Shown here piece by piece: positions 1-7,460 of a DNA stretch of 18,817 nt. Location of the stretch: the NCBI GenBank assembly GCA_902782475.1, contig CACZNR010000060.1:1-18817 (forward strand), in the 5' to 3' direction. The position numbers and the translations under genes are program-made. Each line of letters starts with the position of its first letter. Within the stretch, counting starts at the first letter, position 1. This DNA is from an uncultured Eubacteriales bacterium (GTDB taxonomy: Bacteria; Bacillota; Clostridia; Christensenellales; Christensenellaceae). The notes beneath the pieces were generated by a model. That model was given only the letters and a program-made list of their open reading frames with translations. It did no database searches and was not told where the DNA came from.

Positions 1-69
1 ATATAATCCTGATAACATTATCTCAAAAACAGACCATTCATTAAAGAGCAAAATAGATGATGAGGTCTC

Positions 70-99
70 TTGACATGCACAGCATTAATTTTTAATAAT
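70..99 (+). promoter_or_regulatory. Probable sigma-A promoter of the pseudouridine synthase gene
   Basis: A perfect -35 box TTGACA (70-75) is followed after 18 bases by AATAAT (94-99), five of six matches to TATAAT. The start codon at 138 lies about 30-35 bases beyond the expected transcription start. Bases 1-69 contain no coding start or recognisable gene end, so this looks like the beginning of a transcription unit. Confidence 0.6.
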
Positions 100-137
100 G
101 AAAACGAACATTAACCGGAAAGAAAGATTTTATATCA

Positions 138-1049
138 ATGGATCTTAACAACATATATTCTTACCACTTTGAAAATGATGAGCTCTGCCTCAGATCGGGC
201 CGTTTTGATGAATGGACGGTGCAGGAGCTGCTGGATGACCTGATACCGTCAAAAAAGGTACAGCATTCTCTTATGCAGGATAGGCTTCTTCTTGTGGGCG
301 ATGCGGTACCCGGGAGAAATACAGACTTGGCGGGGAACACAGTCAGGATCAGGCTGAACAGCCCCAAAACAAGAGCTGGAGCATATACAGGGGCTCCTGC
401 AGTCCTGTATGAGGATGAATTACTGCTGGCAGTGCATAAAGTCAGGGATCTTCTCGTACATACAGACGGAAGCGGAGATGATACACTTACTGACATGGTT
501 GATATGATGTATGAGGGAACAGGGATCAAGCCTCATGCATTGCACAGACTGGACAGGGATACGGAAGGGATAGTCCTGTTTTCCAAGTCAGAGATCTTCC
601 AGCCGCTGCTCGATAAGATGATGTCTGAAAAACTGATAAAAAGGATATATCAGGCTGTTGTGAAGGGACACTTTCCGGAAAAAGGGATGGATATCGATCT
701 TCCTATAGGAAGAGACAGACATAATTCAGGGAGGTATCTTGTTTCAAGAACGGGAAAGGATGCTGTTACCCATGCCAGATTTGAGGGATATTTACGGGAA
801 GAAGATGCTTCACTTGTTACCTGTATCCTGGAAACGGGAAGGACACATCAGATAAGAGTGCATCTGTCACACTCCGGGTTTCCCATACTGAACGACAGGT
901 TATACGGAATGCCCTCAGATGCGATCGACAGGATGGGCCTGCGTGCAGTCAAAGTGAACATATTACATCCGTTTACAAAACAAGATATAATAATAGAGGA
1001 TCACATACCTCCTGATTGGGAGTCTGTATTCAAAGGCAAAAAAGTCTAG
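138..1049 (+). CDS. RluA-family RNA pseudouridine synthase
   Basis: This enzyme converts specific uridines in rRNA or tRNA to pseudouridine; it is cytoplasmic. The protein has 303 residues, normal for the RluA/RluD family. Residues about 25-78 resemble the S4-like RNA-binding domain placed in front of the catalytic domain in this family. The catalytic motif HRLDRDTEG spans residues 136-144, with Asp139 as the expected catalytic aspartate. The later family block RTHQIRVHLSHSGFPI is also intact. The Shine-Dalgarno is weak (GGAAAG, about 15 bases upstream), but no better in-frame start exists. A TTGACA-type promoter lies at 70-99. The substrate position cannot be told from sequence alone. The next gene follows after about 160 bases with its own likely promoter, so this gene is probably transcribed alone. 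Confidence 0.9.
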   Translation: MDLNNIYSYHFENDELCLRSGRFDEWTVQELLDDLIPSKKVQHSLMQDRLLLVGDAVPGRNTDLAGNTVRIRLNSPKTRAGAYTGAPAVLYEDELLLAVHKVRDLLVHTDGSGDDTLTDMVDMMYEGTGIKPHALHRLDRDTEGIVLFSKSEIFQPLLDKMMSEKLIKRIYQAVVKGHFPEKGMDIDLPIGRDRHNSGRYLVSRTGKDAVTHARFEGYLREEDASLVTCILETGRTHQIRVHLSHSGFPILNDRLYGMPSDAIDRMGLRAVKVNILHPFTKQDIIIEDHIPPDWESVFKGKKV

Positions 1050-1151
1050 GAGGCACGGCCAACGGGTAAAAGGATTTTTTATAATGAGATGTTTTTCCAA
1101 GGCTGATCATAAGTATAGAAGCAGATGAAAGGCCGGAAATTTTACCATAAG

Positions 1152-1181
1152 TTGAGTCATGACATAGAGTATAATAATAAT
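1152..1181 (+). promoter_or_regulatory. Possible promoter of the C69 dipeptidase gene
   Basis: TTGAGT (1152-1157) is separated by 18 bases from AATAAT (1176-1181). A perfect TATAAT also occurs at 1170-1175, but nothing at the right distance upstream of it resembles a -35 box. The exact -10 box is therefore uncertain, although the AT-rich block before the start codon makes a promoter here likely. Confidence 0.4.
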
Positions 1182-1210
1182 CGAATCAATAAAGGAGAAA
1201 AGAATCAATT

Positions 1211-2674
1211 ATGCCTTGTACAACAATACTTGCAGGAAAAAATGCAACCAATGACAGATCGACCCTGATAGCAAGGACAGACGACGGGTTCTTCGATGTG
1301 AAGAAACTGATAGTCGTTGAGCCAAAAAATCAGCCAAGAAAGTATAAAAGTAAGATCTCTCATGTTGAGATAGATCTTCCGGATAATCCGATGCGTTATA
1401 CCGCATCTCCAAGTGTGGACCCAAAGAATGGAATATGGGCAGCAACGGGGATCAATGAAGCAAATGTCGGTATGACAGCTACCGAAACAATAACATCCAA
1501 CCCGAGAGTACTTTCCGCAGACCCGCTGGTAGTGCTCAGGAAGGCTAAGACCAGAAAGGAAAAGGAGATACCTGGAGGCATAGGAGAAGAGGATATAGTA
1601 GTACTTGTCCTTCCATATATCAGAAGTGCTAGAGAGGGAGTACTGAGACTTGGCGAACTTCTTGAAAAGTATGGAACATACGAATCAAACGGCATAGCCT
1701 TCAACGATGAAAATGAAGTCTGGTGGCTTGAAACTATAGGCGGACACCACTGGATGGCCAGAAAGGTCCCTGATGACATGTGCGTTATCAATCCGAATCA
1801 GTTTGGAATGGACAGCTTTGACATCGAGGATGCATTCGGTGAGAAAAAAGAGAATATGTGTTCATCAGATCTTCTGGAGTTCATAAAAAAGAATGACCTT
1901 GATTGCAACCAGGACGGTCAGTTTAATCCAAGGGACATATTCGGATCCCACTCTGACATGGATCATATCTATAACACACCAAGAGCATGGTTCATGGGAA
2001 GATATCTTGCACCATATTCGTATTCATGGGATGGTGAGAACGCAGAGTTCACGCCTGAAAGTGATGACATTCCATGGTGTCTGGTGCCGGACAGAAAGGT
2101 AACAGTGGAAGATTTTGCCGTTATCCTGTCATCCCATTATCAGGGGACTCCTTATAACCCATATCTGAATCATGACAGTGGAAAGAGAGGCATGTACAGA
2201 TCCATAGGGATCAACAGGACCGGAGTTACATCCATTTGTCAGATCAGGAGCAATGTGCCTGATGAGATTAAGGGAATTGAATGGATATGCTTTGGATCCA
2301 CTACTTTCGGTGCATTCCTTCCGGTATATACAAACGTTTCAAAGATGCCTGCTTATCTTTCAGATGTGACTCTTGATACCTCAACAGAGAACTTCTACTG
2401 GGGAAGCAGACTGATAGGGGCATTTGCCGATGCAAACTATAATACAAGTATCCAGAATGTGGAGAGATACCAGAATCAGGTTGCCGTTGAGGGAAGAAGG
2501 ATAATCCGTGAATACGACAGAAAGATGATGGATACCAAGGATTTCTCTCTTGCAGAAAAGGCAAATACAGAACTTGCTGGCATGGCAAAGGAAAAGACCA
2601 TAGATACTCTCAACAAGGTGCTGCATGATGCCAGCCTTCACATGAAGAATGGCTACAACAGAGCCGACAACTGA
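1211..2674 (+). CDS. pepD: C69-family dipeptidase (peptidase U34, PepD type)
   Basis: This belongs to the C69 N-terminal-nucleophile hydrolases, which cleave dipeptides; no signal peptide is seen, so it should act in the cytoplasm. The N-terminus MPCTTILAGKNATNDRSTLI matches the family start, with Cys3 as the expected nucleophile that becomes N-terminal after removal of the first residues. The following block IARTDDG is typical as well. At 487 residues it has a normal family length, with no frameshift or truncation. The Shine-Dalgarno AAAGGAG (1191-1197) is strong but about 13 bases from the ATG, slightly far. The small Dabb-fold gene begins 11 bases after the stop, so the two are probably cotranscribed. 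Peptide scavenging is the likely role; the dipeptide preference is unknown. Confidence 0.9.
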   Translation: MPCTTILAGKNATNDRSTLIARTDDGFFDVKKLIVVEPKNQPRKYKSKISHVEIDLPDNPMRYTASPSVDPKNGIWAATGINEANVGMTATETITSNPRVLSADPLVVLRKAKTRKEKEIPGGIGEEDIVVLVLPYIRSAREGVLRLGELLEKYGTYESNGIAFNDENEVWWLETIGGHHWMARKVPDDMCVINPNQFGMDSFDIEDAFGEKKENMCSSDLLEFIKKNDLDCNQDGQFNPRDIFGSHSDMDHIYNTPRAWFMGRYLAPYSYSWDGENAEFTPESDDIPWCLVPDRKVTVEDFAVILSSHYQGTPYNPYLNHDSGKRGMYRSIGINRTGVTSICQIRSNVPDEIKGIEWICFGSTTFGAFLPVYTNVSKMPAYLSDVTLDTSTENFYWGSRLIGAFADANYNTSIQNVERYQNQVAVEGRRIIREYDRKMMDTKDFSLAEKANTELAGMAKEKTIDTLNKVLHDASLHMKNGYNRADN

Positions 2675-2685
2675 GGTAACAGATA

Positions 2686-2970
2686 ATGAAGCATTACATC
2701 ATAGTTAAATTCAAGGACAAAACTGTTGCGGAAAAGATCAAAGTGCCTGTAAAGGCTCTGTTTGAAAGGACTCTGGCCATTGAGGGGATCAACGCCGTAG
2801 AAGTCAAAACATGCTGCATCGACAGGGAGAACCGTTATGACATGATGATCACCATCGATATGGAAAAGGAAGCCCTTTCTTCATATGATGTTTCTGAACC
2901 TCATAAGGAATGGAAGGCTGAATACGGGGATCTGATCGAAAAGAAAGCTATATTCGACAGTGAGGATTAA
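2686..2970 (+). CDS. Small Dabb-type (stress-responsive alpha/beta barrel) protein
   Basis: A 94-residue cytoplasmic protein with the plan of the Dabb family: a first strand MKHYIIVKFKD, a helix rich in K/E, a second strand region about residues 37-47, a third strand DMMITIDME, and the SEPHKEW block near residues 69-75 that is characteristic. Family members are dimeric ferredoxin-like barrels; many have no known substrate, and the role here is unknown. The Shine-Dalgarno GAGG overlaps the dipeptidase stop codon, so translation may be coupled to pepD. The last codons overlap the convergent histidine-phosphatase gene by four bases (2967-2970). Confidence 0.75.
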   Translation: MKHYIIVKFKDKTVAEKIKVPVKALFERTLAIEGINAVEVKTCCIDRENRYDMMITIDMEKEALSSYDVSEPHKEWKAEYGDLIEKKAIFDSED

Positions 2971-3650
2971 AGAAGCGGAGTCACAGAGTCCATCAGTTCA
3001 CTGGAATAGTAGATGTTGCTTTTTTGAGAGATGTCATAAATAACGATGCCTGAATCATACGAGCAGGATATGACATCGATGCCACAGTTTGGCTGAAGGC
3101 CACTTCCCCAGAAGGAACTGAGATCCCGTGATCTTCCCATCATCAGCATAAGGGCCCGGTTTATGGCACCGTGACCTGAGATAAGTACTTTTGAAATGGA
3201 ACCATCCTTTACGATAGGTTCCATTTTTTCCTTAAGGAAGTGATCCGCCCTTTCACATAAATGGTCGAGGCTTTCATAGTCAGAAACTCCAAGTTTTATT
3301 ATGTGTTCGTTATATCTGACCGGATCCGTTTTGAAGTATCTGAAAAAGGAGGCCGGATCATCTGTCATACTGGTGGTTATCTTTCCTTCGAAGTTGCCGA
3401 ACGAAAGCTCCATCAGGTCGTTGTCGGTCATGATGCTCTCTGAACGTGATACGAGCCTCGCAGTCTCAGTGGCACGTGAAAGAGGACTGGAGTAGACAAG
3501 GTCAAAAGCGATCCCCATATCATGAAGTGCCTTCCCTGTTTCTTCTGCCATTTTAAGGCCGATGCTGTCAAGAGGGATGTCAGTATGCCCCTGTATTCTG
3601 TGCTCAGAATTCCACTCAGTTGTTCCATGTCTTAAGAGATATATCTGCAT
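2967..3650 (-). CDS. Histidine phosphatase family protein (phosphoglycerate-mutase-like)
   Basis: This is a member of the histidine phosphatase (dPGM/acid phosphatase-like) superfamily, which transfers phosphate through a phospho-histidine. The N-terminal signature LRHGTTEWN gives His8 as the nucleophile. The mid-chain block YSSPLSRATETA and the acidic residue in ELSFGNFEG fit the family, and the C-terminal SGHGAINRAL supplies His160. The length of 227 residues is normal. The substrate cannot be assigned; relatives act on sugar phosphates, nucleotides or cobalamin precursors. It is the only - strand gene in the window. The Shine-Dalgarno AAAGGTGA sits before the ATG (complement near 3660-3667). 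A TATAAT box and a dyad lie upstream (3685-3716). Confidence 0.85.
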   Translation of the reverse strand: MQIYLLRHGTTEWNSEHRIQGHTDIPLDSIGLKMAEETGKALHDMGIAFDLVYSSPLSRATETARLVSRSESIMTDNDLMELSFGNFEGKITTSMTDDPASFFRYFKTDPVRYNEHIIKLGVSDYESLDHLCERADHFLKEKMEPIVKDGSISKVLISGHGAINRALMLMMGRSRDLSSFWGSGLQPNCGIDVISCSYDSGIVIYDISQKSNIYYSSELMDSVTPLL

Positions 3651-3684
3651 GTTTACCAGTCACCTTTTTCTTTTGCATATCAAG

Positions 3685-3714
3685 ATTATACATTATGTTA
3701 TGTACAGGATAACA
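3685..3714 (-). promoter_or_regulatory. Possible promoter of the histidine phosphatase gene
   Basis: Read on the - strand, a perfect TATAAT lies at 3690-3685. With an 18-base spacer the -35 position holds TGTTAT (3714-3709), a poor match. The weak -35 box, together with the dyad that overlaps it, would fit an activated or repressed promoter. Confidence 0.45.
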
Positions 3715-3716
3715 TA
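3694..3716. promoter_or_regulatory. Perfect 8+8 bp dyad, candidate operator
   Basis: TATGTTAT (3694-3701) and ATAACATA (3709-3716) are exact inverted copies separated by seven bases. The 23-bp element covers the -35 box and most of the spacer of the - strand promoter, and also lies about 140 bases upstream of the divergent Fe-S scaffold gene. No T-run follows, so it is not a terminator. A dimeric transcription factor site is the natural reading; the factor is unknown. Confidence 0.4.
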
Positions 3717-3841
3717 TTTTTCCGGGGGACAGTTTCTACCGGGTCAAAAAGAGATTTTTAAGCTCTTATTTTCTTGTAAAATGCCCATCAATGTGTGAAA
3801 ATATTAGTGTTATTTGAATTCTTTGGTTGATCAGAAAAAAC

Positions 3842-3848
3842 GAGGAGG
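3842..3848 (+). promoter_or_regulatory. Strong Shine-Dalgarno that fixes the scaffold start at 3854
   Basis: GAGGAGG lies five bases before ATG 3854. The reading frame is open upstream to a TTG at 3827, but that codon has no ribosome-binding site and the extra residues would be translated from the Shine-Dalgarno itself. The start at 3854 is therefore preferred. Confidence 0.85.
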
Positions 3849-3853
3849 ATTAT

Positions 3854-4546
3854 ATGATTTACTCAACAGAAATTAAGAATATGTGCCCTGTTGCTCAGGG
3901 AGTTCACCACGGTGCAGCTCCTATTCCAGAAGAAGCAAAATGGGTACAGGCTAAGAAAATCGAGGATATTTCAGGTTATACACATGGTATAGGCTGGTGT
4001 GCACCACAGCAGGGTACATGCAAGCTTTCCCTCAATGTTAAGGATGGCATCATTCAGGAAGCTCTTGTAGAGACTATCGGATGTTCAGGTATGACTCACT
4101 CAGCTGCTATGGCTGCAGAGATACTTCCGGGACTTACATTACTTGAAGCACTCAATACAGACCTTGTATGTGACGCTATAAATACAGCCATGAGAGAACT
4201 GTTCCTTCAGATCGTATACGGCAGAACACAGAGCGCATTCTCTGAAGACGGACTTCAGATCGGTGCAGGTCTTGAGGACCTTGGAAAAGGTGGCCGTTCA
4301 ATGATAGGTACCACATACGGTACAGTTGCAAAGGGACCGCGTTATCTTGAACTTACAGACGGATATATCACAAAGATCGCTCTTGATGAGAATGATGAGA
4401 TCATCGGATACAAGTATGTAAACTTCGGAAAGATGATGGATTTCATCAAGGCTGGAGATGATGCAAATACTGCACTTGAAAAGGCTTCAGGACAGTATGG
4501 AAGAGTAGCAGATGCAGCCCGTCTCGTTGACCCAAGACGTGAGTGA
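3854..4546 (+). CDS. NifU/IscU-like iron-sulfur cluster scaffold protein (partner of GGGtGRT protein)
   Basis: This 230-residue protein resembles NifU/IscU Fe-S scaffolds. The stretch from residue 56 to 85 matches the IscU core, with Cys77 in the GCSG turn corresponding to the second IscU cysteine. Other cysteines are at 11, 49, 56 and 106; there is none after 106, so the third IscU ligand is not in its usual place. The family role would be to assemble or hold an Fe-S cluster in the cytoplasm, but members of this subgroup have not been characterised to my knowledge. The GGGtGRT gene starts 19 bases downstream with its own strong Shine-Dalgarno, and the pair ends at a strong terminator. No cysteine desulfurase or other suf/isc gene is nearby. 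Codon choice leans to ATC, GGT and CGT more than in neighbouring genes, suggesting high expression. Confidence 0.8.
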   Translation: MIYSTEIKNMCPVAQGVHHGAAPIPEEAKWVQAKKIEDISGYTHGIGWCAPQQGTCKLSLNVKDGIIQEALVETIGCSGMTHSAAMAAEILPGLTLLEALNTDLVCDAINTAMRELFLQIVYGRTQSAFSEDGLQIGAGLEDLGKGGRSMIGTTYGTVAKGPRYLELTDGYITKIALDENDEIIGYKYVNFGKMMDFIKAGDDANTALEKASGQYGRVADAARLVDPRRE

Positions 4547-4565
4547 TTAGGAGGAGGAAATTAAT

Positions 4566-5585
4566 ATGGCATTATTTGAATCATATGAAAGAAGAGAACC
4601 TCAGATACTTGCAGTACTGAAGGAATATGGTATCTCTTCAATTGAAGAATGCAAGGAGATCACAGAAGCTGCAGGACTTGATGTATACCATCTTATAGAA
4701 GGTATCCAGCCTATCTGCTTTGAGAATGCAAAATGGGCTTACACTGTAGGAGCAGCTATTGCTATAAAGAAGAACTGCCGCAGAGCAGCCGATGCAGCAG
4801 CAGCTATCGGTATCGGACTTCAGGCTTTCTGCATCCCTGGATCAGTTGCAGACAGAAGAAAAGTTGGTCTTGGACATGGAAACCTCGGAAAGATGCTCCT
4901 TGAAGAGGATACAGAGTGCTTTGCATTCCTTGCAGGACATGAGTCGTTTGCAGCAGCTGAAGGTGCTATAGGTATTGCTGAAAAAGCCAACAAGGTAAGG
5001 ACAAAGCCACTTCGTGTCATCCTTAACGGACTTGGAAAGGATGCAGCACAGATCATTTCAAGGATCAACGGATTTACCTATGTTGAGACAAAATACAACT
5101 ACTTCACAGGAGAACTGGAAGAAGTTTACAGAAAGTGCTATTCAAAGGATCCTGATTCACCAAGAGCAAAGGTAAACTGCTACGGTGCAAACGATGTTCA
5201 GGAAGGTGTTGCCATCATGTGGAAAGAGAACGTTGACGTTTCAATAACAGGAAACTCAACCAACCCTACAAGATTCCAGCATCCAGTTGCCGGAACATAT
5301 AAAAAGGAAAGGATAGAAGCAGGAAAGAAATACTTCTCAGTTGCTTCCGGTGGTGGTACAGGACGTACTCTCCATCCTGATAACATGGCAGCAGGCCCTG
5401 CTTCATATGGAATGACAGATACAATGGGCCGTATGCACAGTGATGCACAGTTTGCCGGTTCATCTTCTGTTCCTGCACATGTTGAGATGATGGGTCTTAT
5501 CGGAGCAGGAAACAACCCTATGGTCGGCATGACAGTTTCCACAGCAGTTTCAATAGAAGAAGCAGCTAAGGCCGGAAAATTCTGA
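4566..5585 (+). CDS. GGGtGRT protein
   Basis: The protein (339 residues) carries the name-giving motif GGGTGRT at residues 262-268, followed by the conserved region LHPDNMAAGPASYGMTDTMG and a Gly/Ala-rich C-terminus. Members of this family of about 335 residues are usually encoded next to a NifU-like scaffold, exactly as here; no biochemical function is known to me. Cysteines occur in the first third and middle of the chain, but no classical ferredoxin CxxCxxC pattern is visible. No signal peptide or membrane segment is present. A strong Shine-Dalgarno (AGGAGGA) precedes the ATG, and a strong intrinsic terminator begins about 20 bases after the stop. A role linked to Fe-S clusters is inferred from context only. 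Confidence 0.85.
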   Translation: MALFESYERREPQILAVLKEYGISSIEECKEITEAAGLDVYHLIEGIQPICFENAKWAYTVGAAIAIKKNCRRAADAAAAIGIGLQAFCIPGSVADRRKVGLGHGNLGKMLLEEDTECFAFLAGHESFAAAEGAIGIAEKANKVRTKPLRVILNGLGKDAAQIISRINGFTYVETKYNYFTGELEEVYRKCYSKDPDSPRAKVNCYGANDVQEGVAIMWKENVDVSITGNSTNPTRFQHPVAGTYKKERIEAGKKYFSVASGGGTGRTLHPDNMAAGPASYGMTDTMGRMHSDAQFAGSSSVPAHVEMMGLIGAGNNPMVGMTVSTAVSIEEAAKAGKF

Positions 5586-5603
5586 TCTTTCAAGAATATA
5601 TGT

Positions 5604-5637
5604 TAGCCTGATGTCAGATGACATCAGGCTATTTTTT
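5604..5637 (+). terminator. Strong rho-independent terminator after the GGGtGRT gene
   Basis: The arms TAGCCTGATGTC (5604-5615) and GACATCAGGCTA (5620-5631) form a perfect 12-bp stem with the four-base loop AGAT, followed by six T (5632-5637). It closes the scaffold/GGGtGRT operon and separates it from the signal peptidase gene. Confidence 0.95.
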
Positions 5638-5666
5638 GTATATACTAACTTTGTATTTACTATAAT
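5636..5666 (+). promoter_or_regulatory. Probable promoter of the signal peptidase gene
   Basis: A perfect TATAAT lies at 5661-5666. The best -35 candidate is TTGTAT (5636-5641) with a long 19-base spacer, overlapping the T-run of the preceding terminator. A promoter is needed here because of that terminator; the -10 call is firmer than the -35. Confidence 0.45.
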
Positions 5667-5683
5667 CTTTTGAAGGTGATTAA

Positions 5684-6193
5684 ATGAAAAGATCCCTTAA
5701 AGTCACAGGGCTGATCCTGCTCATATCTGTAATATTGCTCATGCTTCCTCTGGCAGTTCTCAGAGTTCTTGATTGTGAAGTATATTCTGTTATCAGCGGA
5801 AGCATGGAACCTTCTGTTCCTGTAAACAGTCTTGTGGTATTAAGGCATGCTGATCCGCTGGAAATATCTGCAGGAGATGTCATAGCCTTCAGGGCTGGAG
5901 ATACTGTAATTATACACAGGGTAGTGACAAATCTGAGAGAGACGCATGAACTGACTACCAAAGGAGATGCCAATACCAGGGAAGACCTTGGAAAAGTCAT
6001 GTACAGGGATGTCATCGGTAAAGCTGTTTTTCATATCAATGATATGGGGCTGTTTTTTGAATATCTCTCAGGAACAAAGGGAAAAATATTTCTGTCAATC
6101 GCTGCAACAACAGGGGTAATATTATGCACATTTTCATCTTTCATGGGTAAGACAGAAAAAGAAAATGAAACAGAGCAACATGATCCTGTCTAA
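5684..6193 (+). CDS. SipW-type (ER/archaeal-type, S26B) signal peptidase I
   Basis: A membrane-bound signal peptidase of 169 residues. Residues about 7-29 form an N-terminal membrane anchor and about 134-155 a second, C-terminal one. Catalytic Ser40 lies in SGSMEP. The base is His78 (IIHRVV) where bacterial-type LepB would have lysine, which places it in the SipW/eukaryotic ER class. Asp95 in TKGDAN completes the expected set. In Bacillus, SipW processes TasA and TapA, and relatives process camelysin-like or similar exported proteins; none of these is encoded in this window. The Shine-Dalgarno AAGGTGAT fits ATG 5684. The gene has its own -10 box and seems monocistronic, so its substrate must be encoded elsewhere. 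Confidence 0.9.
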   Translation: MKRSLKVTGLILLISVILLMLPLAVLRVLDCEVYSVISGSMEPSVPVNSLVVLRHADPLEISAGDVIAFRAGDTVIIHRVVTNLRETHELTTKGDANTREDLGKVMYRDVIGKAVFHINDMGLFFEYLSGTKGKIFLSIAATTGVILCTFSSFMGKTEKENETEQHDPV

Positions 6194-6207
6194 TCACACA
6201 TAATTCA

Positions 6208-6237
6208 TATACAATGTTTCAAAAAGCCAGATATAAT
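6208..6237 (+). promoter_or_regulatory. Probable promoter of the isomerase-esterase-glycosidase operon
   Basis: TATACA (6208-6213, four of six matches to TTGACA) and a perfect TATAAT (6232-6237) are 18 bases apart, with about 38 bases from the expected transcription start to ATG 6282. No clear operator dyad is visible next to it. Confidence 0.45.
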
Positions 6238-6281
6238 TAATCTTAGAGATATGATCATTCATTTTTACGGAGGGAAGCCAT

Positions 6282-7436
6282 ATGACATCTAACAAACATG
6301 AGATACTTGAATTGCCTGTATCGATCCTTCGGGGTGGAACCAGCAAAGGCATATATATCCTTGAGAAGGATATGCCTGCAGAAAGGAAGGAATGGGACAG
6401 GATACTCCTGCGCCTCATGGGGAGCCCGGATAAAAAGCAGATAGACGGACTTGGTGGAGCTCAGTCAGTAACAAGTAAAGTAGCCATAATAAAAAGATCG
6501 GACAGGACTGATGCGGATGTGGATTATACCTTCGCCCAGGTATCGGTGGACAAACCGATCGTGAGCTATCGTGGTAATTGCGGCAACATCTCATCAGGGG
6601 TGGGACCCTTTGCAGTGGAAGCGGGCCTTATTGAAGCGAAGGATCCTGTTACCGTAGTAAGAGTATACAATACCAATACAGATAAGATCATAGTGGAAGA
6701 TGTGCAGACACCCGGAGGAATAGTGGATTATTATGGAGACCTTCACATAGCCGGGGTACCTGGGAAGGCAGCCCCTGTGAAGATGAGGTTCCTGGATCCT
6801 TCCGGGACACTTGGCAAGGGGCTCCTTCCTACAGGAAACCCTGTAGACATCCTTGATGTACCAGGGTTTGGCAGGATAGAGGCATCCATAGTGGATGCAG
6901 CAAATCCGCTGGTATTTGTGAGAGCAAAAGACCTGGGACTCACCGGAAAAGAGATCCCGGGGGAGATAGATTCGGATCCCCGTAAGCTGGAACTTCTTGA
7001 AAAAGTCAGAGGCACTGCCGCTGTAAGGCTGGGTCTTACTGATGATCCTGCAAAAGCAGCATGGGAAACTCCTGGAGTGCCCAAGATGACATATGTAGCG
7101 GAAAAGGATGATTATACAGCCACTGACGGAACAGAGATCAAGGCCGAACAGATAGATATCATATCTCACATGATGTCCATGCAGAAAGCCCATCCGAGTT
7201 ATGCAATGACAGGGGCAATGTGTACTGCAGCGGCAGCGGTGATAGACGGAAGTATAGTAAATGGGGTCCTTGATGGCAAAACGGATCCTAAGAGCCTTCG
7301 GATAGGACATCCGTCAGGTATCCTGGAATGTGGAGTGGATCATGTCGTGGAGAACGGATGTATCAGGATAATCGATACATTCGGATACAGGACTGCAAAC
7401 CTCCTTCTTAAGGGGATCGCGGTCATAAGGCTTTGA
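6282..7436 (+). CDS. PrpF-family isomerase (methylaconitate/methylitaconate/oxalomesaconate type)
   Basis: This 384-residue cytoplasmic protein belongs to the PrpF family of double-bond isomerases with two diaminopimelate-epimerase-like halves. The family start LRGGTSKGIYI (residues 16-26) is intact. Lys66 in SVTSKVAII and Cys100 in GNCGNIS are 34 residues apart, the same spacing as Lys73 and Cys107 that I recall for Shewanella PrpF, so an active enzyme is likely. The block SYAMTGAMCTAAAAVI near the C-terminus is also typical. Family members act on 2-methylaconitate, 3-methylitaconate or 4-oxalomesaconate; no methylcitrate-cycle or nicotinate-fermentation gene is present to decide. The Shine-Dalgarno GGAGGG is seven bases from the ATG. 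It leads an operon with an SGNH esterase and a glycosidase-like gene, so the true substrate may be an unsaturated sugar-derived acid; this is speculation. Confidence 0.85.
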   Translation: MTSNKHEILELPVSILRGGTSKGIYILEKDMPAERKEWDRILLRLMGSPDKKQIDGLGGAQSVTSKVAIIKRSDRTDADVDYTFAQVSVDKPIVSYRGNCGNISSGVGPFAVEAGLIEAKDPVTVVRVYNTNTDKIIVEDVQTPGGIVDYYGDLHIAGVPGKAAPVKMRFLDPSGTLGKGLLPTGNPVDILDVPGFGRIEASIVDAANPLVFVRAKDLGLTGKEIPGEIDSDPRKLELLEKVRGTAAVRLGLTDDPAKAAWETPGVPKMTYVAEKDDYTATDGTEIKAEQIDIISHMMSMQKAHPSYAMTGAMCTAAAAVIDGSIVNGVLDGKTDPKSLRIGHPSGILECGVDHVVENGCIRIIDTFGYRTANLLLKGIAVIRL

Positions 7437-7460
7437 TAAGCGGATAACTGAGGTTTAAAT

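Noticed and set aside
11..22. Short inverted repeat GATAA-CA-TTATC at the window start
   Set aside because: Five-base arms in AT-rich DNA are expected by chance, and nothing around it gives a function.
1084..1128. Small frame of 14 residues between the pseudouridine synthase and dipeptidase genes
   Set aside because: Weak and distant Shine-Dalgarno and no family match; likely chance.
3746..3780. Possible terminator AAGAG...CTCTT followed by TATTTTC
   Set aside because: Only a five-base-pair stem with a nine-base AT loop; too weak, and no + strand gene ends before it.
3827..3853. Upstream TTG extension of the Fe-S scaffold gene
   Set aside because: It has no Shine-Dalgarno of its own, and the extra codons consist largely of the GAGGAGG site that serves ATG 3854.
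6594..7310. Long antisense frame (238 residues) opposite the PrpF-type gene
   Set aside because: Cys/His-rich low-quality protein without motif or good start, fully explained as a shadow of a well-supported gene.
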